Below, piece after piece: positions 8,325-16,644 of a stretch of DNA of 64,000 bases. The first letter of the stretch is position 1; the number at the start of each line of letters is the position of its first letter. Source of the DNA: Snodgrassella alvi (lineage in GTDB: Bacteria > Pseudomonadota > Gammaproteobacteria > Burkholderiales > Neisseriaceae). Location: contig NZ_MEIK01000035.1 of NCBI RefSeq assembly GCF_002777855.1, forward strand, positions 52,411-116,410. Direction: 5' to 3'. The notes under the pieces are model-generated. The model was not told where the DNA came from and searched no databases. It saw only the letters and a program-made list of their open reading frames with translations. A program made the position numbers and the translations under genes.

Positions 8325-8897
8325 ATGCCATGGAATTTTCCGATATTGCTCACTTGGTTGCGTATCCTTATCATTCCTGTATTCACCCTCTTATTTTATT
8401 TGCCTACAGACTGGATCAGCGACCGTCAGATTATCAACTGGCTAGCGGCAGGCTTTTTTGCAGCCGCGGCCATTACTGACTGGTTTGATGGATATCTGGC
8501 ACGCCGATGGGGGCAAACATCTAATTTTGGTGCTTTCCTTGACCCTGTTGCCGATAAACTAATGGTAGCTGTAGCCTTGATATTACTAGTAGCAACCGGC
8601 CGCACTTACGCTATATTTGCCATGATAATTATCGGGCGGGAAATCACCATTTCTGCTTTGCGTGAATGGATGGCTCAACTGGGTAAACGCAATAGTGTGG
8701 CAGTAGCCAAACTAGGCAAATTCAAAACCGCGGCTCAAATGGGTGCCATATTTATACTATTGATGACATCTCCCCCATTAGCAGAACCCAATCTGCTATG
8801 GAAAATTGGAAATATTCTGATGCTTGTAGCCTGCATTCTGACCATCTGGTCCATGCTGTATTATTTAAAAATGGCTACTAAAGAATTTAAATCTTAA
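8325..8897 (+). CDS. pgsA: CDP-diacylglycerol-glycerol-3-phosphate 3-phosphatidyltransferase
   Basis: Inner-membrane enzyme making phosphatidylglycerol phosphate, the committed step to phosphatidylglycerol and cardiolipin; 190 aa is a standard length. The CDP-alcohol phosphotransferase signature D-x2-D-G-x2-A-R-x8-G-x3-D-x3-D is complete (D52, D55, G56, A59, R60, G69, D73, D77). Hydrophobic segments surround it (about 7-25, 34-50, 80-100, 135-155, 160-180). An AGGAA Shine-Dalgarno precedes the ATG. The tRNA cluster follows in the same direction but has its own promoter. The cardiolipin synthase at 23.6 kb uses the product of this pathway. Confidence 0.95.
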   Translation: MPWNFPILLTWLRILIIPVFTLLFYLPTDWISDRQIINWLAAGFFAAAAITDWFDGYLARRWGQTSNFGAFLDPVADKLMVAVALILLVATGRTYAIFAMIIIGREITISALREWMAQLGKRNSVAVAKLGKFKTAAQMGAIFILLMTSPPLAEPNLLWKIGNILMLVACILTIWSMLYYLKMATKEFKS

Positions 8898-8945
8898 AAA
8901 ATCATAGTGAAAGCAAAAAAAAACAAGCAAGCTTCACTAATAGCC

Positions 8946-8973
8946 TTGACACAGATTTTTTCATCGATATAAT
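8946..8973 (+). promoter_or_regulatory. Sigma-70 promoter of the tRNA cluster
   Basis: A perfect TTGACA (8946-8951) and a perfect TATAAT (8968-8973) are separated by 16 bp, and end 31 bp before the first tRNA-Gly. It is the best promoter match noticed in the window, as expected for stable RNA. Confidence 0.88.
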
Positions 8974-9004
8974 GTTGCTTCTTCATTCAGTACGAATGAG
9001 CAAC

Positions 9005-9080
9005 GCGGGAATAGCTCAGTTGGTAGAGCGCAACCTTGCCAAGGTTGAGGTCGCGAGTTCGAGACTCGTTTCCCGCTCCA
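9005..9080 (+). tRNA. tRNA-Gly(GCC), copy 1
   Basis: 76 nt with encoded CCA. Acceptor GCGGGAA pairs with TTCCCGC; the anticodon loop TTGCCAA has GCC at 9038-9040; the T-loop is TTCGAGA. It is the first of three tandem copies, and the three mature sequences read as the same. Confidence 0.97.
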
Positions 9081-9112
9081 AAAAAACATGCTCACATGTA
9101 TAAAGTGAAAAT

Positions 9113-9188
9113 GCGGGAATAGCTCAGTTGGTAGAGCGCAACCTTGCCAAGGTTGAGGTCGCGAGTTCGAGACTCGTTTCCCGCTCCA
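9113..9188 (+). tRNA. tRNA-Gly(GCC), copy 2
   Basis: Same 76-nt sequence as copy 1, including CCA. The 32-nt spacer before it (after copy 1) matches the 31-nt spacer after it except for one extra A, showing a recent tandem duplication of a unit of about 107 bp. Confidence 0.97.
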
Positions 9189-9219
9189 AAAAACATGCTC
9201 ACATGTATAAAGTGAAAAT

Positions 9220-9295
9220 GCGGGAATAGCTCAGTTGGTAGAGCGCAACCTTGCCAAGGTTGAGGTCGCGAGTTCGAGACTCGTTTCCCGCTCCA
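9220..9295 (+). tRNA. tRNA-Gly(GCC), copy 3
   Basis: Third copy of the same 76-nt gene with GCC anticodon and encoded CCA. The duplicated spacer ends here; unrelated sequence follows. Confidence 0.97.
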
Positions 9296-9347
9296 GATTT
9301 TGATTTAGTAGTTGCTCTACCCGATTGAGTAAATATTTAAGATTTAA

Positions 9348-9421
9348 GGCGGGATGGCAGAGTGGTCATGCAGCGGACTGCAAATCCGTGTACGCCGGTT
9401 CGATTCCGACTCCCGCCTCCA
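9348..9421 (+). tRNA. tRNA-Cys(GCA)
   Basis: 74 nt with encoded CCA. Acceptor GGCGGGA pairs with TCCCGCC; D-loop contains GG; anticodon stem GCGGA/TCCGT; loop CTGCAAA with GCA at 9380-9382; T-loop TTCGATT; discriminator T, as cysteinyl-tRNA synthetase requires. There is one apparent mismatch in the T-stem (C50-A64). Confidence 0.95.
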
Positions 9422-9441
9422 GATAGTTTGAATAGTTTTAT

Positions 9442-9516
9442 GGCGGGGTGGCAGAGTGACTATGCCACAGTGTGCAAAGCTGTGTAGGCCGGTTTAAATC
9501 CGTGCCCCCGCCTCCA
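9442..9516 (+). tRNA. Divergent tRNA-Cys-like gene (GCA), possibly atypical or a pseudo-tRNA
   Basis: 75 nt, same overall plan as the neighbouring tRNA-Cys, with encoded CCA and discriminator T. Acceptor GGCGGGG/CCCCGCC, D-stem GCA/TGC, anticodon stem ACAGT/GCTGT, loop GTGCAAA (anticodon GCA retained). Against tRNA-Cys, the acceptor and anticodon stems have changed but all pairs are kept. In the D-loop GG has become GA and in the T-loop TTC has become TTT, so the G19-C56 tertiary pair would become A19-U56. The T-stem needs a bulged base (extra nucleotide at about 9503) to form five pairs, and position 32 is G rather than a pyrimidine. It may be a decaying duplicate or a selected unusual tRNA; the paired changes favour selection. 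Confidence 0.6.
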
Positions 9517-9555
9517 ACATAAAAGTTAATACATCTTTTGTATTAATTTCCATCC

Positions 9556-9646
9556 GCCCGGGTGGTGAAATAGGTAGACACAACGGACTTAAAATCCGTC
9601 GGCTCTTAAAACGGCCGTGCCGGTTCGATTCCGGCTCCGGGCACCA
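9556..9646 (+). tRNA. tRNA-Leu(UAA)
   Basis: 91 nt class II tRNA with a long variable arm and encoded CCA. Acceptor GCCCGGG pairs with TCCGGGC (one G-T wobble); loop CTTAAAA gives anticodon TAA at 9590-9592; T-loop TTCGATT. It is the last gene of the tRNA cluster. Confidence 0.95.
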
Positions 9647-10797
9647 TTCTATACTCTCATATACTCATAAATGTACAAACTTGTGCAAATGAGTTTGAAC
9701 TTTAGATATTTAAAGTTGTTCAAGTTTTTAATCCTATTTATAGCAGAATATAACATCTACACCAAGAATTGGTACACAGCTAATTTTTAGATTATCTTCG
9801 TACAGTCTTATTCAGTTACCGATTTGAGTGTGATATCAGCAGTTTTCTATGCAAACTTGGGAAAACAAACTAGAACTGAACTGTGATAATCAATCCACAT
9901 AATATTGCATCCAATGGTAAACCTTTAATCAGTTCAGATATAGCTTGAGTTTTTTTCTAATATTGCTCAATCAAAGTACTCGAACTAAAACTTGAGTTTT
10001 AAGCACTACAAGTATCAATCTTAATATACGTATAACTTACTTTATTTTAAATTTTAATAAGCCGATGTGAGAGCTTAAGAAAAAGCCAAATCCTTGCATT
10101 ATGCTCTATTGATTCTTCAGGCTAAAAAACCAAAAAATAATAAATTATACAAATAACACGTATTTCTAAGAATGTCAGAAGCTTATCAATCACAAATTAG
10201 TCAAAAACACATGCATTGTGAAAGTTGAAATATTTATTCCAAACATTCTAACCTGAAAATAGTAATAAACATATAAGCTTTCGACATCAAGCTTGTTACA
10301 GTATAACAACTTAATAAAAATTAAATAAATTCATCAATATAAAAATACATAATCAATAATATTAAAATAATTTAATTCTGTTTATGCGTACTTTGTCTCT
10401 ATATCATCTGGATTAATATTTAATAATTCAAGCATTTTGAGTCTAGCAGCTAATTTTAGAGCTTTTTATCTCACAAAAGTTACTACCTGAGGGAAAGAAA
10501 TAACTTAAAGAACTACCCATGCAAAATATGCAGCAATTAAGTCTTAATTCAGCCTTGATATTATGATGTGATAAGAAAACGTTATTGATCAAAATGAGCT
10601 GGCGTACCAAATTAATACATTTTGATGATTGATAATATAGCACTTTTATGTGAGTGCCTATTAATCTATATTTATATCAATTTTTATTAAATTTGCAGAA
10701 ATTAATATATTTTTATAAATAAAAATATTTCAATACAGAAATCTGAATTTTTACTCATTAATTAAAATCTATTTTACAGTAGTTAGGCTTGAGATTA
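9647..10797. other. Long AT-rich intergenic region, no convincing gene
   Basis: About 1.15 kb between tRNA-Leu and the UbiI-like gene. A 66-codon frame on the minus strand (10443-10643) lacks any ribosome-binding site or recognisable features and is treated as chance. A small inverted repeat TTGTTA/TAACAA sits at 10293-10309. The 3' end of the tRNA transcript must lie here, but no strong hairpin with a T-run was seen. Confidence 0.6.
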
Positions 10798-11961
10798 TTA
10801 CAGACCCATAGCTTGACGAATTAGCTGATTTTTAAGCGAATCTAAATTATTCACCATATTCATTCCCTGATTGCGCAACCAGCTTATTCCGGGTAGGTAA
10901 TTATTGGCAAACAGTCTGAACAATCCATCACAACCCTGCTGCATTGTACGCACTGCTAGTAAGCGGGAACGCTGATATTGTCTGAGCAAAGACCAGCTAC
11001 CTAAATCATCGGCATGTACTAGCAACTGACTGAGATATTCTACATCTGCGAAACCCAGATTAACACCTTGTCCTGCCAAAGGATGAACGGTATGTGCTGC
11101 ATCACCAATCAAAGCAATACGCTGACTGATGATAGTCTGCGGCTGGCGCTTAATAAGGTTGAAAGCAAATACCGGAGTGATCGGGCTTAGTTCACCCAAC
11201 TGATAATTGCCTGCTTCAGCTACTTTACAAGCAAAATCTTCACCATTCAGGTGTGAAAGCTTGTCTGCGGAAGCTGTAGACCAAACAATGGAAATTTGAT
11301 GCCCTGGTAAAGGCAGATAAGCAAGAATATCGCCATGACTAAACCACTGATAAGCGCAACCGTGATGATATTTTTCTGTGTTGAAATTAGCTACCAAACC
11401 TTGCTGCTGGTACGGTGAAACGTTTACTGTAATACCTGCCTGCTGCCGTAGCCACGATTGAGCACCATCAGCACCTATGAGTAACTGACTGCGATAAGAA
11501 GAGCCATTTTCCAATGTAAGCTGTGCTGACCAGACATCAGTGCTTATCATTTGGGGCTTACTTTGCACAATGGTTACATCAGTCTCTACCAAAGCAAGCC
11601 ATATTCTGGCTAGCAAATAGCGGTTTTCCAGCATGTAGTTCAGATAAGGTACTTTTACGCTGGCTGCATCAAAACTGATATGCCCGTTGGTGTCGCCATG
11701 TACTTCCATACGGCTTACTGGCTGTACCCTCTCGGCAGGCCATACACCTAATTTATTTAAAAGCTGTTGGTTGGCTGGGCTAATTGCATAGATACGCGCA
11801 TCCCATGATTGAGTCAGACTGGTCAGCTTGGTTGTTGGTGGTGCTTTTTCTACTAGTAATACACTTTTGCCCTGCTGCTGCAATATGAGTGCCAAAGTTG
11901 CTCCAATTAGCCCACCACCGAGAACAATGATGTCAAAATCTGTTTGCTGCTTATGCTGCAT
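10798..11961 (-). CDS. UbiI/UbiF-like FAD-dependent ubiquinone biosynthesis hydroxylase
   Basis: 387-aa aromatic-ring flavin monooxygenase of the UbiH/F/I/M family, which uses NAD(P)H, O2 and FAD to hydroxylate a membrane-bound ubiquinone precursor. The N-terminal dinucleotide fold is VLGGGLIGATLAL (G15-G16-G17-L-I-G20); the second FAD motif is LIGADGAQSWLR; and IALIGDAAHTVHPLAGQGVNLG (starting near residue 283) is the GD motif in its UbiI/UbiF form. It lies 26 bp after the UbiH-like gene in the same direction, so the two are probably an operon providing different ring positions. The exact carbon hydroxylated cannot be read from sequence, so no symbol is given. Confidence 0.85.
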   Translation of the reverse strand: MQHKQQTDFDIIVLGGGLIGATLALILQQQGKSVLLVEKAPPTTKLTSLTQSWDARIYAISPANQQLLNKLGVWPAERVQPVSRMEVHGDTNGHISFDAASVKVPYLNYMLENRYLLARIWLALVETDVTIVQSKPQMISTDVWSAQLTLENGSSYRSQLLIGADGAQSWLRQQAGITVNVSPYQQQGLVANFNTEKYHHGCAYQWFSHGDILAYLPLPGHQISIVWSTASADKLSHLNGEDFACKVAEAGNYQLGELSPITPVFAFNLIKRQPQTIISQRIALIGDAAHTVHPLAGQGVNLGFADVEYLSQLLVHADDLGSWSLLRQYQRSRLLAVRTMQQGCDGLFRLFANNYLPGISWLRNQGMNMVNNLDSLKNQLIRQAMGL

Positions 11962-11987
11962 TTTACGTCCTTATCATGCCAATATTC

Positions 11988-13178
11988 TTATTCAGCAAAA
12001 TTTGTGAAGGATGAATTCAGACCATAAACCAATTGTTTGGTAAATGACTGTCTGAACGCTGGTATAGCACCCAGAATACTCATCCCTAAACTCTGGCCGT
12101 AAGCCAGACCACTATGGGCATGATCAAACAGTTGAACCAAAGCATGTGTGAAACCTACAACCACATTCGCATCATAAGCACGTGCTTGTGCATAGTTTCG
12201 TGCCAAAATATCATTATCCAGTTTTGCAATATCAAATGAGCCAAATACTACACTTAGTGTTTCTGCATCACGTACACCCAAATTCAGCCCCTGAGCAGCC
12301 ACGGGATGCATGGTCTGAGCTGCATTACCGATACAGATTACTCGCTGGCTGTAAACACGGCTAAGCTGCCGCAATTGTAGTGGAAAAGTTGCCACATTGC
12401 CTATCTGACAAAGCCGGCCAAGACGGTTTCCCAGCACCGTTTGTAACTGCTGATTCATCGCATCCAAATCCATCTGCTGGCGTTGTTTTGCTTCCTGCGG
12501 CGTACATGTCCATACTAAACGAAAATCATTTGCATACGGCAATAATGCCAATGGACCATTAAGGGTGAAACGTTCATAAGCAACGGATTGATTGGAGAAT
12601 TCAAATTTAAGAGTACTGACCAAAGCCTGTTGCTGATAATCGTAGCTGCGTATCTGAATATCAGGTAAGTCTGCGGCCAAATTACCGCCCTCAGCGAGAA
12701 TTAGCCATTGCGCAGTAAATATGCGTGTCTGAAGCTGACTCTGGCACTGGATAGAAGCCCAATGTGGCGTTGTATGTATTTTTTCTACCTTAGTCTGCCA
12801 TTGTACGGGAACCCGAAGTTTAGTCAGTGCTTGTTCACAGGCCTGAACCAATTTCACATAATCAATGGTGGCACCGAGATAAGGCAGATTTATATCCTGA
12901 GCTGACAATAGTACTCGACCAAAATGATGCTGCCGCGAAACGTGCACCTTCTGAATGAAAGTAAAAACATCGTCTGGGAGTTCCACTCCCGCATGACGAA
13001 ATATTTGAATACTGTGATACGACAAAGCCAGTGTACGCTGATCGGTCAATCTGCTGCCGGCGGCACGAGCCTCAAGCAATAATACAGATTTTCCCTGTTG
13101 CTGCAACATCAGGGCTGCAAGCATACCCACCGGACCAGCACCGATAATCACAATCGGATAATGTGACAATGGTTGCAT
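11988..13178 (-). CDS. ubiH: UbiH-like FAD-dependent ubiquinone biosynthesis hydroxylase
   Basis: 396-aa member of the same flavin monooxygenase family. The N-terminal IVIIGAGPVGMLAALMLQQQ motif binds FAD. The C-terminal GD motif reads IGNAAQTMHPVAAQGLNLG, with GNAAQ instead of GDAAH; as I recall, E. coli UbiH has the same GNAAQ variant, which supports the UbiH assignment. The middle motif is the divergent LILAEGGNLA instead of DGADS. It is upstream member of a two-gene operon with the UbiI-like gene. Assignment to UbiH rather than another paralogue rests on this motif and is moderately certain. Confidence 0.8.
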   Translation of the reverse strand: MQPLSHYPIVIIGAGPVGMLAALMLQQQGKSVLLLEARAAGSRLTDQRTLALSYHSIQIFRHAGVELPDDVFTFIQKVHVSRQHHFGRVLLSAQDINLPYLGATIDYVKLVQACEQALTKLRVPVQWQTKVEKIHTTPHWASIQCQSQLQTRIFTAQWLILAEGGNLAADLPDIQIRSYDYQQQALVSTLKFEFSNQSVAYERFTLNGPLALLPYANDFRLVWTCTPQEAKQRQQMDLDAMNQQLQTVLGNRLGRLCQIGNVATFPLQLRQLSRVYSQRVICIGNAAQTMHPVAAQGLNLGVRDAETLSVVFGSFDIAKLDNDILARNYAQARAYDANVVVGFTHALVQLFDHAHSGLAYGQSLGMSILGAIPAFRQSFTKQLVYGLNSSFTNFAE

Positions 13179-13436
13179 GATGCACCCTTTTACAATCAGA
13201 AAAACAGATTCTAACGTAATTTACCACTCGATAAAGTAAAAACAGCCATATAAGCATTATCCCTATCTGTACTTGGCATAGATTTTAGTGCGGCAGATTT
13301 TTTCTGCTCATTACACATATGTTTTCTATGGCAGATAAAGCTAATTATCTTATTGATAAATTGAAGTTGTGGTCTGGTTTTTTCTTTATTACTAGGAAAT
13401 GAATATTGTCTGCTAGCTTTGCACATGTGCTCAAGG

Positions 13437-14633
13437 CTAATTATGTTCAGCCTTTTTTCGCATCAGTACACCACCTATCAGCATAGCCAGCAGTTGAGCG
13501 CTAATCAATGTGACTGCTGTCATAAACCAGCCACCACTTTCAAAAGCATGGCCACAAAGCAGTGAACCCGTAAAACCACCAGCATAGTAACACATGTAAT
13601 ATAACCCAGAAGCTAGCGAGCGGCCTTCTGTGACATTAGCAGATATATAAGTAATGGTGGAAGACTGAGTAATAAAAATTCCACTGCTCATCACGGCAAG
13701 TGCCAAAACAATCATCCACAATGGATGCAATAATGTTAATAATACGCCGAAAATCGACAAACTCATGGCCATTAATACAGTTAGATTAGTTCCAAATTTG
13801 ATAATCAGACGAGCTGACAACGGTGTAATAATCATACCTATCAGATACACCGCAAATATATTGGCCAGTTGCGAGCTTGAAAGATTATAAGGCGGCTGAT
13901 CCAAATACAGATTAATATAAGTGAAACATCCAACCAATGAAAACAGTACACAAAAACCTAGTGCACACGCCGCAAGAACGTAACGATTGTGCAGATGATG
14001 CCAGAGAGTCTTCAATGCGGTTGAAACCTGTGGCTTAGCTTCAAACTGTTTGGATGCTGGCAAGTTGCGCCAAACCAGTATGCCCCCCAGCAAACTGATG
14101 ATACCCATTATCATAAATGCATGTCGCCAGCCGATAAATTCAGTGAGATAACCCATCAAAAACCGGCCAAGAAAGCCACCAAGCACTGTACCGGAAACAA
14201 AGAAACTCATAAGCCTGATGCGCGGATTGCCACTGAATTCTTCGCCTATATAAGCCAGCAATACTACAGTGATACCGGGAACAGCCAACCCTTGTACAAA
14301 TCGCAGCCACCAAAGCCAGCTGATGCTATGCACAAAAGACACAGCCAGTGTTGGGATAGAGATAAATATGATTGAACCAACAATAAACATCTTGCGTCCG
14401 AAAGCATCTGAAATCATACCTAGAAACGGAGACATCAATGCGACTGCCAGAATAGTAGCGCCTACGGTTGAGCCGACAGTAGCAGCACTGGCATGAAATT
14501 CCTGCATTAGCACAGGCAATATGGACTGCACAGAATAGACTTGCACAAAAGCCAGAGCCCCGATGAGTAATACGGTAAATATGAGAGCAAGATTTAGTTT
14601 AGGTTTGGCTAAAGCCGCAGATAAGTCAGACAT
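13437..14633 (-). CDS. MFS transporter (YnfM/Bcr-like exporter family)
   Basis: 398-aa major facilitator with about 12 membrane segments in two halves joined by a cytoplasmic loop around residues 190-215. Motif A in the loop between TM2 and TM3 reads GMISDAFGRKMFI. WLRFVQGLAVPG follows as TM4 (motif B-like Arg), and FVSGTVLGGFLGRFLMG is a Gly-rich motif-C-like TM5, the antiporter signature. It resembles E. coli YnfM-type proteins, whose substrates are poorly known. An Lrp-family regulator is encoded divergently 663 bp away; a regulatory link is possible but not shown. Confidence 0.88.
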   Translation of the reverse strand: MSDLSAALAKPKLNLALIFTVLLIGALAFVQVYSVQSILPVLMQEFHASAATVGSTVGATILAVALMSPFLGMISDAFGRKMFIVGSIIFISIPTLAVSFVHSISWLWWLRFVQGLAVPGITVVLLAYIGEEFSGNPRIRLMSFFVSGTVLGGFLGRFLMGYLTEFIGWRHAFMIMGIISLLGGILVWRNLPASKQFEAKPQVSTALKTLWHHLHNRYVLAACALGFCVLFSLVGCFTYINLYLDQPPYNLSSSQLANIFAVYLIGMIITPLSARLIIKFGTNLTVLMAMSLSIFGVLLTLLHPLWMIVLALAVMSSGIFITQSSTITYISANVTEGRSLASGLYYMCYYAGGFTGSLLCGHAFESGGWFMTAVTLISAQLLAMLIGGVLMRKKAEHN

Positions 14634-15296
14634 AATTGATTAAAACTATTCAACTTCACTTATCAATCATGTGAAATCATCAAGATAGGTGAAGCAAAGG
14701 GTTATGAATAATGTTTTTTAACATGAGTTAAATTTTGTGGAATGGTAATTATACCCTTTATATAAAATGTTGCTTTTCTGCTTTTCAAAAGGTTTGAGAA
14801 CAACTTTGGATTTTCAGCAGTAATAATTTCACGCATGATAATAAATAAATTTTCATCACATTTAGCACTAAAGCACTTCAACAACTTTAAAAAGATATTG
14901 CTTATATTGGCGTCGTAAGACAAATAGATGTTTTCAATAGCACAGGTATGGTAATTTTAAATTCATTTATTATAATTATGAGTCGCACTTATATTACTTG
15001 TTAAAGTAGAACGAAATATAAATCAAACCTTGACGTATACAGCTTAACCTTGAAACTTAACACTAAAATATTCATTTTCAGTTATCACAAATAGCTGACT
15101 ACATTTTTTTATATTATTAAAGTAGATAGATAAACAAAAATCATTCAGAATAACTAGTATTAAAATTAAATTAATGTCAAAATAAACTTTTTTATGTAAT
15201 AAAATGCAATTTTGCATCACTCATAAACTTTAACTTTAATCTATGTATCGCTGCCTGTTGCATCAATGCGGCAGTAATCCTCAGGATCCTTGCATT
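14634..15296. other. Intergenic region between divergent MFS and Lrp-family genes
   Basis: 663 bp of AT-rich sequence. A 73-codon minus-strand frame (14702-14923) has no recognisable features and is not called. The in-frame ATG at 15243, upstream of the chosen Lrp start, lies in its right end. No clear operator pair was identified, although an Lrp-type regulator could bind AT-rich sites here. Confidence 0.4.
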
Positions 15297-15779
15297 ATGG
15301 CAATAAGTTTTTTAGATAAAACCGACCTAAAAATCCTGCAAGTTTTACAAGACAACGGTCGTCTTACTAATGTAGAGCTGTCCGAGCGCGTGGCACTATC
15401 ACCCTCACCTTGCCTGCGCCGGCTAAAGCAGCTTGAAGAATCAGGAATCATCCGTCGCTATGCTGCGCTACTAGACCCAAACCACGTTGCACTTGGATTA
15501 CAGGCTTTTATTCATGTTAGTGTAAACAAGAATAAACAAAAGCGAGATGAATTTACTCAAGCAGTGCAAAATTGGCCGCACGTTCTAAACTGTTTTGCCT
15601 TAACCGGCGAATCAGATTATATTCTTCAAGCTTTTTTTTCCGATATGAATGCTTTCTCACATTTTGTGTTGGAAACATTGCTGGCCACACCAGGGGTGGA
15701 AGATGCCAAATCTAGTTTCGTTCTGAGAGAAATCAAGGCAACGACTTCTTTACCACTGGAACACCTGAATATTAGTTAG
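15297..15779 (+). CDS. Lrp/AsnC-family transcriptional regulator
   Basis: 160 aa from the ATG at 15297 (an earlier ATG at 15243 would add 18 residues that do not fit the family). An N-terminal winged helix-turn-helix starts LDKTDLKILQVLQDNGRLTNVELSERVALSPSPCLRRLKQLEE-like, with the recognition helix SPSPCLRRLKQLE around residues 34-46. A C-terminal RAM/ACT effector domain (about 65-150) contains VLNCFALTGESDYILQ, the typical ligand loop (G-E-x-D-Y). Such proteins form octamers that wrap DNA and respond to amino acids. AGGA lies about 9 bp before the chosen start. Possible targets include the divergent MFS gene. Confidence 0.93.
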   Translation: MAISFLDKTDLKILQVLQDNGRLTNVELSERVALSPSPCLRRLKQLEESGIIRRYAALLDPNHVALGLQAFIHVSVNKNKQKRDEFTQAVQNWPHVLNCFALTGESDYILQAFFSDMNAFSHFVLETLLATPGVEDAKSSFVLREIKATTSLPLEHLNIS

Positions 15780-15869
15780 TATATGAGAAAAACGATGAGT
15801 CAGGCACAATCTGATTAATCAATTATTTCTAATGTTAAAACAGTTAATATAGAGGCGATAACGAGATTT

Positions 15870-16445
15870 ATGTCTGCCAATGTCTATTCTGATGATGATA
15901 TCTCCGCCATTTGCCAGCAATGGCTAGAACGGGCAGTAATCGGCCTGAATCTTTGCCCTTTTGCTCGCAGACCATACCAGCTACACAGACTACGCTTCAG
16001 TATCAGCCATGCTAGACATACTGATGCATTTCTTGATTTGCTAGAAAACGAATTACACCTTTTATTACAGACACCAGCCACTGAAATCGAAACCACATTA
16101 GTTATTGAACCAAAATTATTCGCTGATTTTGAGGTTTTCCTCGACGTAGTGGCTCTTGCCGAACAAGTTTTAGAAGATATTGATGCCACAGGCACCATTC
16201 AGATAGCACCATTCCATCCAAATTTTCAGTTCGCTGATGAACCAGCTGAAGACATTACCAATTATACAAATCGAAGCCCATATCCAATACTGCATCTGAT
16301 TAGAGAGAGCAGTATAGATCAAGCTGTGGCCGCCTTTCCTGATGCAGGATCCATTTATGAACGCAACAAAACATTATTGCGCACGATGGGTACGGAAGGA
16401 TGGTCTAGCCTCGGCATAAAGTATCCGCTACAAAAAAAGCACTGA
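15870..16445 (+). CDS. DUF1415 family protein
   Basis: 191 aa with the recognisable family motifs: WLERAVIGLNLCPFARRP near the N-terminus (about 19-36), QIAPFHPNFQFADEPAEDI (about 111-129), NRSPYPILHLIRESSIDQA (about 134-152) and IYERNKTLLRTMG toward the C-terminus. The single Cys in NLCPFA, the conserved His in FHPNF, and Asp/Glu residues could form an active site, but no function is established for the family to my knowledge. It stands 90 bp after the Lrp-family gene in the same direction. Confidence 0.88.
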   Translation: MSANVYSDDDISAICQQWLERAVIGLNLCPFARRPYQLHRLRFSISHARHTDAFLDLLENELHLLLQTPATEIETTLVIEPKLFADFEVFLDVVALAEQVLEDIDATGTIQIAPFHPNFQFADEPAEDITNYTNRSPYPILHLIRESSIDQAVAAFPDAGSIYERNKTLLRTMGTEGWSSLGIKYPLQKKH

Positions 16446-16644
16446 ACAGAGATTACATTTATATAGGCCAGAAGAGTACAGGTTAACTAAAGCGCGTCGG
16501 TTACAATCTATAGACAATACATCTTAAATATCTTTGATTTAAATTCCTTTTCTCTACTCACTTTTAAAGCAGAAAAAACTTTTCTTCAACCATTTTTTAT
16601 TTTTGTTGTTAAAATCGCGATTGTTAAAATAAACCACCTTTGTA

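Larger units (their letters stand above)
9005..9295 (+). repeat. Tandem repeat of tRNA-Gly units (about 107 bp, 3 copies)
   Basis: Units begin at 9005, 9113 and 9220. The two inter-gene spacers are identical except for a one-base length difference in an A-run. The third unit is truncated after the tRNA. This is the structure left by unequal crossing-over or slippage. Confidence 0.95.

Noticed and set aside
10443..10643. 66-codon frame in the post-tRNA spacer
   Set aside because: No start signal and no protein-like pattern; AT-rich chance frame.
13211..13426. 71-codon minus-strand frame between the UbiH-like and MFS genes
   Set aside because: No ribosome-binding site, no recognisable domain, Lys/Ser-rich composition as expected from chance translation.
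14702..14923. 73-codon minus-strand frame after the MFS gene region
   Set aside because: Lies in AT-rich spacer, no features, no support from neighbours.
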